Of a stretch of DNA of 50,430 bases, positions 23,666-31,790 are shown one piece after another. Position 1 is the stretch's first letter. Each line of letters opens with the position of its first letter. This DNA is from Phycisphaerae bacterium. Lineage in GTDB: Bacteria > Planctomycetota > Phycisphaerae > Sedimentisphaerales > Anaerobacaceae. The notes below the pieces were generated by a model. That model made no database searches, had not been told where the DNA came from, and saw nothing but the letters and a program-made list of their open reading frames with translations. The position numbers and the translations under genes are program-made. Location of the stretch: the NCBI GenBank assembly GCA_021736645.1, contig JAIPFM010000200.1, positions 1 to 50,430 of the forward strand. Reading direction: 5' to 3'.

Positions 23666-24864
23666 TGTTCTGTCCCACTTACAATCGCATAGGTATCCTT
23701 GGCAATGGCCTGCTCCTCATTGGTCGGAATGACCAGGACCGCGGCCCGACTTGTGTCTGTACTCACGTTGCCTTCACTCCCGATCATGCCCCGGTTCCTG
23801 CCGGCATCCACATCAATGCCAAGGCTGGTCAAGCCGCCGCAGATCTTGGCACGTACCTCAGGCGAGTTCTCACCGATCCCCCCGGTAAAGACCACGGCAT
23901 GGACACCGTCGAGCACGGCCGCATACGTACCAATGTACTTTCTGACGCGATAGCAGAAGATGTCAATGGCCAACTGGGCTCGTGTGTCGCCCTGGGCCGC
24001 GAGTTTACCCAGGTTGCGCATGTCATTGGATTTCCCTGAGATGCCCAGCAATCCGCTCTTCTTGTTGCAGAGCGTGTTGAGTTGTTTGATGTCGTATCCC
24101 TTGTCTGCCAGATAGAACAGAATCGCCGGATCAAAATCTCCGGTCCGTGTGCCCATGACCAGGCCTTCCAGGGGCGTCAATCCCATGGAGGTGTCCACGG
24201 AGCGTCCCTGGCTCACGGCGGCCATGGAACAGCCGTTGCCCAGGTGAACGGTTATGACATTCACGTCGTATTTGCCCATGGCCAACAGTTCGGCGGCGCG
24301 GCGTGCCACATAACGGTGTGAGGTCCCATGAAAACCGTACCGGCGGATGCGATAGGTCTCATACAACTCATACGGCAGGGCATACATATAGGCGACTTCC
24401 GGAATGGTCGCATGGAAGGCCGTATCAAAGCACGCCACCTGGTTGGCATTCGGCAGCTTGTGCATGGCCGCTCGAATCCCCACCAGGTTGTGCGGATTGT
24501 GCAGAGGCGCCAGATCACAAAACTTCTCTACGGACGCAATAACGGCCTCATCAATGAGGGTGGAACCTGTAAACTCCTCGCCCCCATGCACCACACGATG
24601 TCCCACGGATTCAATCTCAGCCAGGGACTTGATCGCCCCCCCCTGGTCACTCACAAGCGCCTCGAGAATCATGGCCATGGCTTCCTCATGATCCGCAACA
24701 TGCCCCTCTTTTGTCAGCGTTTTGTCGCCGCATGTCTGGGACAGTTTGGAGGCCTCCTCGCCGATTCTCTCCACGGACCCCTTGGCCAGAACGTTCGCCT
24801 GGGGCATGTCGTACAACTGGTATTTAATGGATGAACTTCCAGCATTAATCACTAAAACTTTCAT
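23662..24864 (-). CDS. ackA: Acetate kinase
   Basis: 400 residues, the normal length for AckA. The family motifs are clear: MKVLVINAGSSSIKYQLYD (phosphate-binding), GHRVVHGGEEF, ACFDTAFHATIPEVAY, TVHLGNGCSMAAV and VVFTGGIGENSPEVR. I start at the ATG at 24864, which has AGGTGA about 8 bases upstream, rather than at the GTG at 24876. It makes ATP and acetate from acetyl phosphate. It is 32 bp downstream of pta and overlaps DUF4954 paralog 2 by 4 bases. Confidence 0.96.
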   Translation of the reverse strand: MKVLVINAGSSSIKYQLYDMPQANVLAKGSVERIGEEASKLSQTCGDKTLTKEGHVADHEEAMAMILEALVSDQGGAIKSLAEIESVGHRVVHGGEEFTGSTLIDEAVIASVEKFCDLAPLHNPHNLVGIRAAMHKLPNANQVACFDTAFHATIPEVAYMYALPYELYETYRIRRYGFHGTSHRYVARRAAELLAMGKYDVNVITVHLGNGCSMAAVSQGRSVDTSMGLTPLEGLVMGTRTGDFDPAILFYLADKGYDIKQLNTLCNKKSGLLGISGKSNDMRNLGKLAAQGDTRAQLAIDIFCYRVRKYIGTYAAVLDGVHAVVFTGGIGENSPEVRAKICGGLTSLGIDVDAGRNRGMIGSEGNVSTDTSRAAVLVIPTNEEQAIAKDTYAIVSGTEQ

Positions 24865-24896
24865 GGATGCGGTCACCTAATAGAACAACGGTTGTC

Positions 24897-25922
24897 TTAG
24901 TCTGCACTCGGAACCAGTGCCAATGTAATGATCGAGGTGGTCACAATATCCGACACCGACGCCCCCCTGGACAGGTCTGCGATGGGCTTGGCAAACCCCT
25001 GGAGGAACGGCCCGATGGCCTTGGCATTGGCCATGTATTGGGTCAGCTTGTACGCAATGTTGCCTGCGTCCAGATCCGGAAAGATCAAGACGTTGGCCTG
25101 ACCTGCCACTGCACTTTCGTCTTTGACCTTCTTGGCTGCCACACGCGCGATAATCGCCGAGTCTGCCTGAAATTCGCCGTCCACAGCCAATTGAGGTGCT
25201 TTTTCCCGTACGATGCGCAAGGCGTCCAGCACCTTCTCAGCACTGGGACCGGCCGCACTGCCGCGTGTCGAATAGGACAACATGGCCACGCGCGGCGTGT
25301 CGGTCAGCAGGCATTTGGCACTCTGTCCAGAGGCCATGGCAATGTCAGCCAGCTGCTCGGCCGTGGGATCAATATTGACAGCGCAGTCCGCATAGATAAA
25401 GGGTTTGTCTGTTTCGCCCTGAAATTCAGGAATGATCATGAGAAAGTAGCTCGACACGGTGTCAATGCCCGACGCCAGGCCCACAGTCAGGCTGCCCGCC
25501 TGAATCACCGTGGCCGTGGCACTGGCCGCGCCGGCCACCATGACATCGGCGTCACCCGCCTTGACCATCATGCCCCCAAAGAACACGGCTTTGGACACCA
25601 TGCGTCGCGCCACACCCTGGGAGATATCTTCTCGATCTCCCACATACATCGCAGCATAATCATCCAGTCGATCGGAATCGCGGGGATCGATGACCGTCAT
25701 CCCCGCCAGATCTATGCCGGCCTCCTGAGCGGCCGCCTCGACCTGTTCGGATTTCCCCAAAATGATGGGCACAGCAATCCCTGCCTCTTTGATCTGATGA
25801 GCCGCCTCAATGATACGGGGATCTCTACCTTCAGGCAAAACCACGGACAAATTGCGGCCTTTGATTTTGTCTGTAAATATCTCGATGATGCTTTGCTTGG
25901 CAGCAGCGTTCTCTTTCGTCAT
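24897..25922 (-). CDS. pta: Phosphate acetyltransferase
   Basis: 341 residues, the short single-domain form of Pta. Motifs include LSVVLPEGRDPRIIEAA at the N-terminus, KAGDADVMVAGAA, LLTDTPRVAMLSYSTRGSA and LIFPDLDAGNIAYKL. It converts acetyl-CoA and phosphate to acetyl phosphate for AckA. It is the first gene of the run and starts 130 bp from the end of the orphan helix-turn-helix gene, also on the minus strand. Confidence 0.96.
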   Translation of the reverse strand: MTKENAAAKQSIIEIFTDKIKGRNLSVVLPEGRDPRIIEAAHQIKEAGIAVPIILGKSEQVEAAAQEAGIDLAGMTVIDPRDSDRLDDYAAMYVGDREDISQGVARRMVSKAVFFGGMMVKAGDADVMVAGAASATATVIQAGSLTVGLASGIDTVSSYFLMIIPEFQGETDKPFIYADCAVNIDPTAEQLADIAMASGQSAKCLLTDTPRVAMLSYSTRGSAAGPSAEKVLDALRIVREKAPQLAVDGEFQADSAIIARVAAKKVKDESAVAGQANVLIFPDLDAGNIAYKLTQYMANAKAIGPFLQGFAKPIADLSRGASVSDIVTTSIITLALVPSAD

Positions 25923-26054
25923 GCTCTTACGTCCTTACCGAAGTGCGTTGTCCGTTTAATCTTCAGGCTCATAGATTTACAGCCACGGCATGGTGACGTC
26001 AAGCTTAATCCTGTTTTGTACGTCAAACATAGAGTCATAACAAAACGATGAACG

Positions 26055-26570
26055 CTACGGAATTCGCAGCCACGGCTTGGACAGCTTGCCGAACGTATCG
26101 GCAGACGCCAGAGGCGAGTGTGGGGGGTGTACCTGTCCCTTGATGTGGGCCCAGCCGTGACGATGTAAAAGCTTATAAATATAGGATTTGGAAACCTTGC
26201 GGTGCAGTTTGCTTTCCACGAGCCGCTGCACGGTTTTGGGGTCGGGGCGGGGACCTGATCGCGTCTGCTCCAGGATCGGGGCCAGCAGCTCTTTCTCTTC
26301 TTGCGCACTGAGATATCCCCATCGCCTTCCCCCGCGCCCGGGGCGCTCCAGGCCGGCAGGTCCGGCCTCATTGTACTGTCGAATCCAGAGCCAGACCGCC
26401 TGTTTGGACACCCCCAGAATACCCGCCACCTTCTCCGCATGAAGTCGGCCTGTATGCGTCAACCATACAGCCATACGGCATTTGTACACAGACTCATCCG
26501 GCGCCGTCTGTACCCATTGAAACATGGTTTCAATACTAAGCCAATCTTTGATCGTTGCCGGGGGCCGCAT
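26055..26570 (-). CDS. Orphan IS630-type winged helix-turn-helix protein
   Basis: 171 residues. The N-terminal helix-turn-helix (VAGILGVSKQAVWLWIRQYNEAG) and the following winged helix (LGPRPDPKTVQRLV-like region and YIYKLLHRHGWAH) match the DNA-binding part of IS630/Tc1-type transposases. The DDE catalytic half is missing: only 130 bp separate this stop codon from pta and no DDE motif is found there. It could be a truncated transposase or a domesticated regulator kept for its DNA-binding. It keeps an open frame of normal codon usage, which mildly favours the latter. No terminal inverted repeats were found. The ATG at 26570 lacks a good ribosome site, so the start is uncertain. Confidence 0.65.
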   Translation of the reverse strand: MRPPATIKDWLSIETMFQWVQTAPDESVYKCRMAVWLTHTGRLHAEKVAGILGVSKQAVWLWIRQYNEAGPAGLERPGRGGRRWGYLSAQEEKELLAPILEQTRSGPRPDPKTVQRLVESKLHRKVSKSYIYKLLHRHGWAHIKGQVHPPHSPLASADTFGKLSKPWLRIP

Positions 26571-26697
26571 AATTTATACTCTTTTTTTTAAAACACATTG
26601 TAAACCTTACGTTTGATGTACGCAAGAGTTTTATTCACGAGCACAGGATGATGCTCGGCCTGCCCGGGGACAGACAAATTCGCGGCAGGCCGCGACA

Positions 26698-26793
26698 AGA
26701 TGGGCGTGAGGTATTGGCCCAAAGAGACGGGGGAATTGACTCAGGCAATCATCTCGGCTGTGCCCATGAGATGTCCCATGGTACGCTTGTCAC
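26698..26793 (-). pseudogene. Remnant of a ketosynthase gene (FabF-like, active-site His segment)
   Basis: Bases 26737-26793 align with 27674-27739 inside the intact ketosynthase gene: TGAGATGTCCCATGGTAC is identical in both, and flanking words match with few changes apart from one 9-base in-frame deletion. The encoded piece reads RTMGHLMGTAEMIA, compared with STMGHLIGAAGAAELIA in the intact protein, and then hits a stop. Weaker similarity continues back to about 26698. It is a relic of a second KS copy or of a local duplication. Confidence 0.6.
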
Positions 26794-27154
26794 GGGGTTC
26801 CCTCTTTAACCTGTTTCACCTGTTTTATACAGGTCAATTGCTTGCAGGTGACATTGCATTTTGTCATAGCCGCGGCAGGAACGACTCTGTCTAATTCTTG
26901 CCGGGCTGTTTTTTCTTAAATGGCGACGAGGTCAGGCATGCGGCCTTTTCACGTACTGAAGCTGGACCTTAGAAAACAGAGATTACAAATAGACGTTCAC
27001 AACGACCAGCCGTGAAGTCAATTGGATTCACTTGAACTGGATCGCGTGAGGGTGTTGTTTCTTAGAGGTGAAAAGGAGCCTGCGCCAATGTTGAGAAGAC
27101 GAAGTTTGTGTGGAGCGATGGTGCGTAGTGCAGCAGCGCAGTTGCCGGCCCGCG

Positions 27155-27463
27155 CCAGAGCAACTGGCGCTGACATCTGGCCGAGTGCGTGCCGGCTATC
27201 GCATTGGCGAGACATTGTTCGCCGACCTCCCAGGACAACGAGCCATGCTTCACGTGATTGGCGAACGTCCAGGCACGGGCCACGATATCTTTTCAATCTA
27301 TATCACCGCCCCGAATGGATCGGTGTGGGGTGCGGCGGGACAGGTCGATCACAATATCACGAAGGTCGTCTCTGGCGCGGCCAGCACGGCGCTCCTGCCA
27401 GCCAAGGGTGCACACGAAACCGTGCGAATTTTGAACACCCTGACCGCCAACCGTTCACGGTGA
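27155..27463 (+). pseudogene. eutC: Probable remnant of ethanolamine ammonia-lyase small subunit (EutC C-terminus)
   Basis: About 100 codons reading LTSGRVRAGYRIGE, MLHVIGERPGTGHDIFSIY, VDHNITKVVSGAAS and a stop at 27463. IGERPG and the following segment are typical of the C-terminal half of EutC, the cobalamin-dependent ethanolamine ammonia-lyase small subunit. The N-terminal two thirds are absent: an in-frame TGA lies at 27092-27094 and nothing upstream resembles EutC or EutB. It ends 31 bp from the convergent ketosynthase gene. The family call rests on motif recollection. Confidence 0.55.
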
Positions 27464-27494
27464 ACCTCTTTCACTGTGACCCCAAAGGTCTGCT

Positions 27495-28814
27495 TCACGC
27501 CTCAAAACGCTTGAGGATGACCACGTTGTTCTGGCCCCCAAAGCCAAACGATTCATTGATGACCGTGGTGAGGGCCACCTTGCGTGGTGCATTGGGCACA
27601 TAATCCAGATCGAGGTCGGGATCGGCGTCGTGCAGATTCATGGTGGGGGGGAGGGTATTGTCACGCAGGGCCATGACACAGGCAATCAGTTCGGCTGCGC
27701 CGGCTGCACCAATGAGATGTCCCATGGTACTCTTGACACTGCTGACCGGTATGCGGCCGGCTTGCGCACCAAACACACCCTTGATGGCCAGGGTTTCAAT
27801 GGCATCATTCTCTGAGGTGCTGGTGCCATGGGCATTGATATAGTCAATGTCTGTTTCAGTGATCTTCGCGTCCCGGAGTGCAGCCCTCAGTGCGGCGATC
27901 GCGCCGCGCGCGTCTTCGTGCATGTCAGTCACGCGAAACGCATCGGCAGTACTGCCATAGCCCACAAGCTCTGCCAGAACAGGCACACCCCGTGTTTGGG
28001 CGGACTCCAGGGTTTCAAGCACGAGCGAAGCAGCGCCTTCTCCAATCACAAATCCGTCGCGTGAGCCTGAAAAGGGACGCGAGGCGGTGGTGGGGCTGTC
28101 ATTGCGCGTGGACAGGGCCGTCAATCGATTGAAGCCCATAATGCCCAGGGGGTGGATCATGGAGTGGGTGCCGCCGCAAATCATCACATCTGCATCACCG
28201 CTGCGCAAGATGCTCATGGCTTCCCCCACGGCTTGCGTGCTGGCTGCACAGGCGGTGAGGCAACTGCGTGTGGGGCCGCGAGCCCCAGTGAACATGGCCA
28301 CATGAGACGCCGGCATATTGGGTTCCTGTTCCAGTTCGTGCCAGGGCTTCATGGCGTCGAACGCCACCCTGGCCCAGGTGGCCCAGTCCATACTCCGGGT
28401 CTCTGCATTCCATGCCTGGACGATGCAGTCAAAAAACACGTCACTGTCAATGGCCCCTTCACCGGCGCCGAGATAGACCCCCAAACGCGTGCGGTCAATC
28501 GAATCATTGGGCGCGTCCGTGCCCGTATCAATCCGTGCCTGTTGACAGGCCTGTGCTGTGGCTGCCACCACAAATTGAGACCCGCGATTGCCCAGCGCGT
28601 GCCGCTGGGTATCTTGAATGAATTGACTCAGTTCAAATGCCTTGACCTCTGCACTGAACTGCGTGGGCATGGTCGAGGCGTCAAAGATCGTGGTGGGGGC
28701 AGCGCCGCTCTTTCCGGAGAGCATGGCCTGCCACATGGTTTCTACATCATGGCCGATGGGGCTGACAATGCCCATGCCCGTGATGACGATCCGTTTTTTT
28801 GAGGTGTCACTCAT
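27495..28814 (-). CDS. Beta-ketoacyl-ACP synthase (KS-alpha-like, catalytically complete)
   Basis: 439 residues in the FabF family. The catalytic triad is present: Cys189 in LTACAASTQAVGE, His329 in INAHGTSTSEND and His366 with Lys361 in VKSTMGHLIGAAG. The start at 28814 overlaps the stop of the partner KS as ATGA with GAGG upstream; the extra 25 codons of the longer frame lie in the partner gene and are not used. It condenses malonyl-ACP with an acyl chain. Last gene in the five-gene operon, coupled to a KS that lacks the active-site residues, like the KS-alpha/CLF pairs of type II polyketide synthases. Confidence 0.92.
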   Translation of the reverse strand: MSDTSKKRIVITGMGIVSPIGHDVETMWQAMLSGKSGAAPTTIFDASTMPTQFSAEVKAFELSQFIQDTQRHALGNRGSQFVVAATAQACQQARIDTGTDAPNDSIDRTRLGVYLGAGEGAIDSDVFFDCIVQAWNAETRSMDWATWARVAFDAMKPWHELEQEPNMPASHVAMFTGARGPTRSCLTACAASTQAVGEAMSILRSGDADVMICGGTHSMIHPLGIMGFNRLTALSTRNDSPTTASRPFSGSRDGFVIGEGAASLVLETLESAQTRGVPVLAELVGYGSTADAFRVTDMHEDARGAIAALRAALRDAKITETDIDYINAHGTSTSENDAIETLAIKGVFGAQAGRIPVSSVKSTMGHLIGAAGAAELIACVMALRDNTLPPTMNLHDADPDLDLDYVPNAPRKVALTTVINESFGFGGQNNVVILKRFEA

Positions 28815-30145
28815 GAATATCTGGCCTCGTCCTGAGGGTTCTTGAGAATCACGGCTGCGGTCTGTCCGCCATAGGAGTAGCTGCAGCACAGGGCATAACG
28901 AATCGGTTTCTCTATGGATTGCGTCTGGATCGACAGGGCACAGTCCGGAGACTTGTCAGTGCAATTCACGGCCGCAGGGATGATCCCGTGCTGCATGATC
29001 TTGACCGCTGCAATCAGGTCCAGGGCGCCGGCTGCCGTGCCCGTATTGCTGAGCATGCTCTTGGTGGGCAGCACAGGAATATTGGCCAGGCACGCTCCAA
29101 ACACGGCACTCAAGGCCATGCTTTCCGCGGCATCATCCTGAGCCACACCGGTGCCGTGAGGAATGATCAGGTCGATTTGGTCGGGTGTCAGGCATGCCTT
29201 GGCCAGGGCCTTGGACACCGCGATTTGAATACCCTTACCGTCTGACTCCAGGGACTCGTACGGGGTATTCAGGCAGTTGCTCTGGCCGTACCCCACGATC
29301 TCAGCCAGGATCGGGGCCTGACGTGCCTGGGCCGTGTCCAAAGACTCCAGCACCAGAAGGCCTGACCCCTCGCCGAATACACTGCCTGTGGCCTTGGCAT
29401 CAAACGGCCGACAGGCCTCTCCAGGTGCGTCATTGCCTTGAGAGGTGGCCCGATTGATCAGCCACTGCCTGGCCATGACAATGGGATTGACCTTGGCTTC
29501 CGTCCCGCCGGCCAGGGCCGTGTCTGCGCTGCCGCGCTGGATGATCTGCATGGCTTCTATCACGGCCAGATGGCCGGATGCCTCTGCGCAGGTGATGGTA
29601 TTGCTGGGGCCCTGAATGTCATGAATGATGCTGATATGGCAGGCCAGCATATTGGGCAGATACTTGAGCAGCCACAGGGGTGTCACGTGTTGAATGCCTT
29701 GAAGTCCCCATTGCTTCAGGTCAAAGCGACCGTCCTTGACACTGGCCGCCACAGCAGGGGCCAGTTCCACCAGGTCGCAGCTGATCAGTCCGGCCCCCAA
29801 AATGATCGCCGTTCTCGTGGGCTCCAGCGTGACAGGGTCAGGGGTTTCCATGCCCGGTGTATTGAACCGGGCGTGACGCAGGGCCTCATTGGCTGCAATG
29901 ATCGACAGCTCAATGTCTCTGGACATGAGTTTGGCAGCCTTGCGCGAGCTCTTGGGGATATAGTCTCTGAGTTTGTACTCCGGGACCTGCCCGGCGATCT
30001 TGCAGGTAAAGCCTGCAGGATCAAACGCTGTAATGGGACCCACACCGGATCGTCCGTTGATCAGGCCGTCCCAGAGATCTTGAGCGGTCAATCCCAGGGG
30101 ACTGACCGCGCCAACACCTGTGATTACCACACGAGGTGAAGTCAT
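28811..30145 (-). CDS. Chain-length-factor-like ketosynthase homolog (active-site residues lost)
   Basis: 444 residues with the complete KS fold, but the active-site Cys is Glu188 (GPSNTITCAEASGHLAV) and the second His is Asn367 (TKSMLSNTGTAAGA); Lys362 and the first His (330, IPHGTGVAQDD) remain. Loss of the Cys with a Gln or Glu in its place is the hallmark of chain-length factors, which pair with an active KS. The ATG at 30145 has GGAG 9 bases upstream, and the longer frame to 30283 runs into the preceding gene. The gap to the FabZ-like gene is 16 bp and the overlap with the active KS is 4 bp, so the two are made together. Confidence 0.88.
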   Translation of the reverse strand: MTSPRVVITGVGAVSPLGLTAQDLWDGLINGRSGVGPITAFDPAGFTCKIAGQVPEYKLRDYIPKSSRKAAKLMSRDIELSIIAANEALRHARFNTPGMETPDPVTLEPTRTAIILGAGLISCDLVELAPAVAASVKDGRFDLKQWGLQGIQHVTPLWLLKYLPNMLACHISIIHDIQGPSNTITCAEASGHLAVIEAMQIIQRGSADTALAGGTEAKVNPIVMARQWLINRATSQGNDAPGEACRPFDAKATGSVFGEGSGLLVLESLDTAQARQAPILAEIVGYGQSNCLNTPYESLESDGKGIQIAVSKALAKACLTPDQIDLIIPHGTGVAQDDAAESMALSAVFGACLANIPVLPTKSMLSNTGTAAGALDLIAAVKIMQHGIIPAAVNCTDKSPDCALSIQTQSIEKPIRYALCCSYSYGGQTAAVILKNPQDEARYS

Positions 30146-30161
30146 TCTGAGGTGCTCCGAA

Positions 30162-30653
30162 TTAATGTGCATGGTTGGATTTGTTTTGTGAGAGAAAGTC
30201 TCTGAGCAGAGATTTGAAGGTGTTGTCGTCAAATACGAAATTGTCCTTAGGAAACTCAATGCCAGCCAGATTCTGATCCACATGACTGAACATCAGGTCA
30301 ATTTCAGCAATCAACTGGCCCTCACGCGTGATCTTTCCAGTCGTCCCTGCGGCTTCCGGTGCCACAGTTTCAATCACGGCATCCAGGCGGATGGAATCAC
30401 CCGGTCTGACAAAATCAAAGAATACGGCCTTATTGATCTTGGCCAGAACGACCTTCTCCTGAAATTGGCGGGCTTCCCCCACCAGAATACCGGATGTCTG
30501 GGCCATGGCTTCGATCATCAGCGCCTCCGGCATGACCGGGAATCCCGGGAAATGGTCATGCAGGTGTTCCTCTGCCATGGACACATTCTTGATGGCAGCC
30601 GCACGTTTCCCGCTTTCAAACTCAACAAACTTATCGATCCATATCCAACGCAT
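30162..30653 (-). CDS. FabZ-like 3-hydroxyacyl-ACP dehydratase (catalytic residues present)
   Basis: 163 residues with the hot-dog fold. His34 and Glu48 in DHFPGFPVMPEALMIEAMAQ match the FabZ His/Glu pair at the right spacing of 14. It should dehydrate 3-hydroxyacyl-ACP to trans-2-enoyl-ACP. I use the ATG at 30653 (MRWIWIDKFVEFESG), which parallels the first residues of its partner at 31610, in place of a TTG 12 bases earlier. It shares the opening phrase WIDK/LIDK, SGK and IKNVS-AEE with that partner, so the two are paralogs. Confidence 0.85.
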   Translation of the reverse strand: MRWIWIDKFVEFESGKRAAAIKNVSMAEEHLHDHFPGFPVMPEALMIEAMAQTSGILVGEARQFQEKVVLAKINKAVFFDFVRPGDSIRLDAVIETVAPEAAGTTGKITREGQLIAEIDLMFSHVDQNLAGIEFPKDNFVFDDNTFKSLLRDFLSQNKSNHAH

Positions 30654-30673
30654 AGTCTTTGCCAATCAGGGGG

Positions 30674-31066
30674 TTAGGAGACACGTGCTGCCACAAAATT
30701 CACGATGGATCCCACAGTGAACAGGTCGCCAAGCTTGTTGATATCCGGATTCTTTTCAAACTCCGTCAGGTCTGTATGGGGCATCTTTTCCTTGAGTAGC
30801 GCCAATCCCTGCTCAGTGAGTTTCTGGTCCTCACCCACGAGGCTCGGATCATTCATCAGGGCGTCTGCCGGGAAGAGCTCCTCGCGGGCGATTTTAATGT
30901 CAAAGGCCTTTTCGAGCCTGAAGACCACATCCAGAAAGTCAATGCTTTCTGCGCCAAGATCACCCATGAGTGTGGCTTCTAATGTGACTTCGTCATCGTC
31001 CACACCCAGTGCGTCGACCATTACTTCTGTGACCTGCTCCAAAATCTCATCGCGACTAAAAGCCAT
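30674..31066 (-). CDS. Acyl carrier protein, long form
   Basis: 130 residues, against about 77 for a normal ACP. Ser41 in GDLGAESIDFLDVVFRL is the phosphopantetheine site. The ATG at 31066 has GGAGGT 5 bases upstream. The extra 50 residues come after the ACP core (LFPADALMNDPSLVGEDQ... to the end) and may be an insertion that holds a helix for partner docking, with TVGSIVNFVAARV being the standard last helix of an ACP. It lies between the two FabZ-like genes in the operon, which suggests that it carries the growing chain for this system. Confidence 0.85.
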   Translation of the reverse strand: MAFSRDEILEQVTEVMVDALGVDDDEVTLEATLMGDLGAESIDFLDVVFRLEKAFDIKIAREELFPADALMNDPSLVGEDQKLTEQGLALLKEKMPHTDLTEFEKNPDINKLGDLFTVGSIVNFVAARVS

Positions 31067-31133
31067 GTGTACCTCCAATGTGCGGGTGTCGCGGTCACTG
31101 CATCAATCTCCTGGATCAGTGACCTGAATTCAT

Positions 31134-31610
31134 TCATACATGATTGGGTTTGAGTAGGTGCCAACGTTTTTTCATGGCCTCTACAACTTGAGCATCAGCA
31201 CCTGCCAGGGTGTCATCCCGGTCGGCCAGATTAAAATGACGCAGTGCAAATCGAGCCTCCACAATGCGCGTGTCTCCTGATTGGCCATAGGCACGGAAAC
31301 TGCTGATATTGTCCTCCAGGGTCTTGACATCAACCACATAGTTGATTTGCATGCCCGGGGCAAGAAAGCTCTTATATTTGACGTTTCGCGTGTGTTCCAT
31401 GAGAATCATGCTGTGGGCAAAGCCCTGGGCCTCACGCACCAGCCAGGAGGCCGATTCTACCATACCCTGCAGCAGGAGTACGCCAGGCAGCACAGGAAAC
31501 GTGGGAAAATGGTCGCCCAGATATTCCTCTGCCAGAGACACGTTTTTGATGGTCTGGATGTGCTTGCCCGAATCCAGGGAAAGCACCTTGTCTATTAATA
31601 TAAATCGCAT
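31134..31610 (-). CDS. FabZ-like hot-dog protein with Glu-to-Gln change
   Basis: 158 residues, first gene of the operon. The fold and His34 match FabZ (GDHFPTFPVLPGVLLLQGM) but the catalytic Glu is Gln48, so dehydratase activity may be lost or altered. It is a paralog of the intact FabZ-like protein in the same operon. The likely explanations are a structural partner (heterodimer), or an enzyme with another hot-dog activity such as thioester hydrolysis or isomerisation. The ATG has only a weak AAAGAA upstream. It is separated from the divergent GNAT gene by 180 bp, which should contain the operon promoter. Confidence 0.8.
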   Translation of the reverse strand: MRFILIDKVLSLDSGKHIQTIKNVSLAEEYLGDHFPTFPVLPGVLLLQGMVESASWLVREAQGFAHSMILMEHTRNVKYKSFLAPGMQINYVVDVKTLEDNISSFRAYGQSGDTRIVEARFALRHFNLADRDDTLAGADAQVVEAMKKRWHLLKPNHV

Positions 31611-31790
31611 AACTATTCTTTATCTAAAGTATTAGGTGGCCACGTCGAGGTGCCAATATCCGCCATACAATATCCAAGAGTGGATCGCATTTCCAGCCTT
31701 TTCTGTCATTTTTGTGAGAGTCCCATGGGATGTGCGCATCCTGGAGAATTTGATTGAATTTATCAGGACACTGCGACATACTGGGCCGCT

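Larger units (their letters stand above)
26571..27494. other. Decayed 0.9-kb region with gene remnants
   Basis: No intact gene is supported here. It contains a ketosynthase remnant (26698-26793), a probable EutC C-terminal remnant (27155-27463), short palindromes such as CGCGGCAGGCCGCG and ACCTGTTTTATACAGGT, and a GGGGACAGAC word near 26665 of the kind found in REP-like repeats. The rest is without clear coding signal. Confidence 0.6.

Noticed and set aside
24867..26051. 394-codon plus-strand frame opposite pta
   Set aside because: Opposes the well-supported pta gene; no motif.
26655..26700. GGCCTGCC/GGCAGGCC inverted repeat and GGGGACAGAC word as a REP/RAYT element
   Set aside because: Only one partial copy, no RAYT transposase in the window; not enough to call.
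26938..27013. 24-codon plus-strand frame MRPFHVLKLDLRK...
   Set aside because: Very short, no ribosome site, no homolog recalled.
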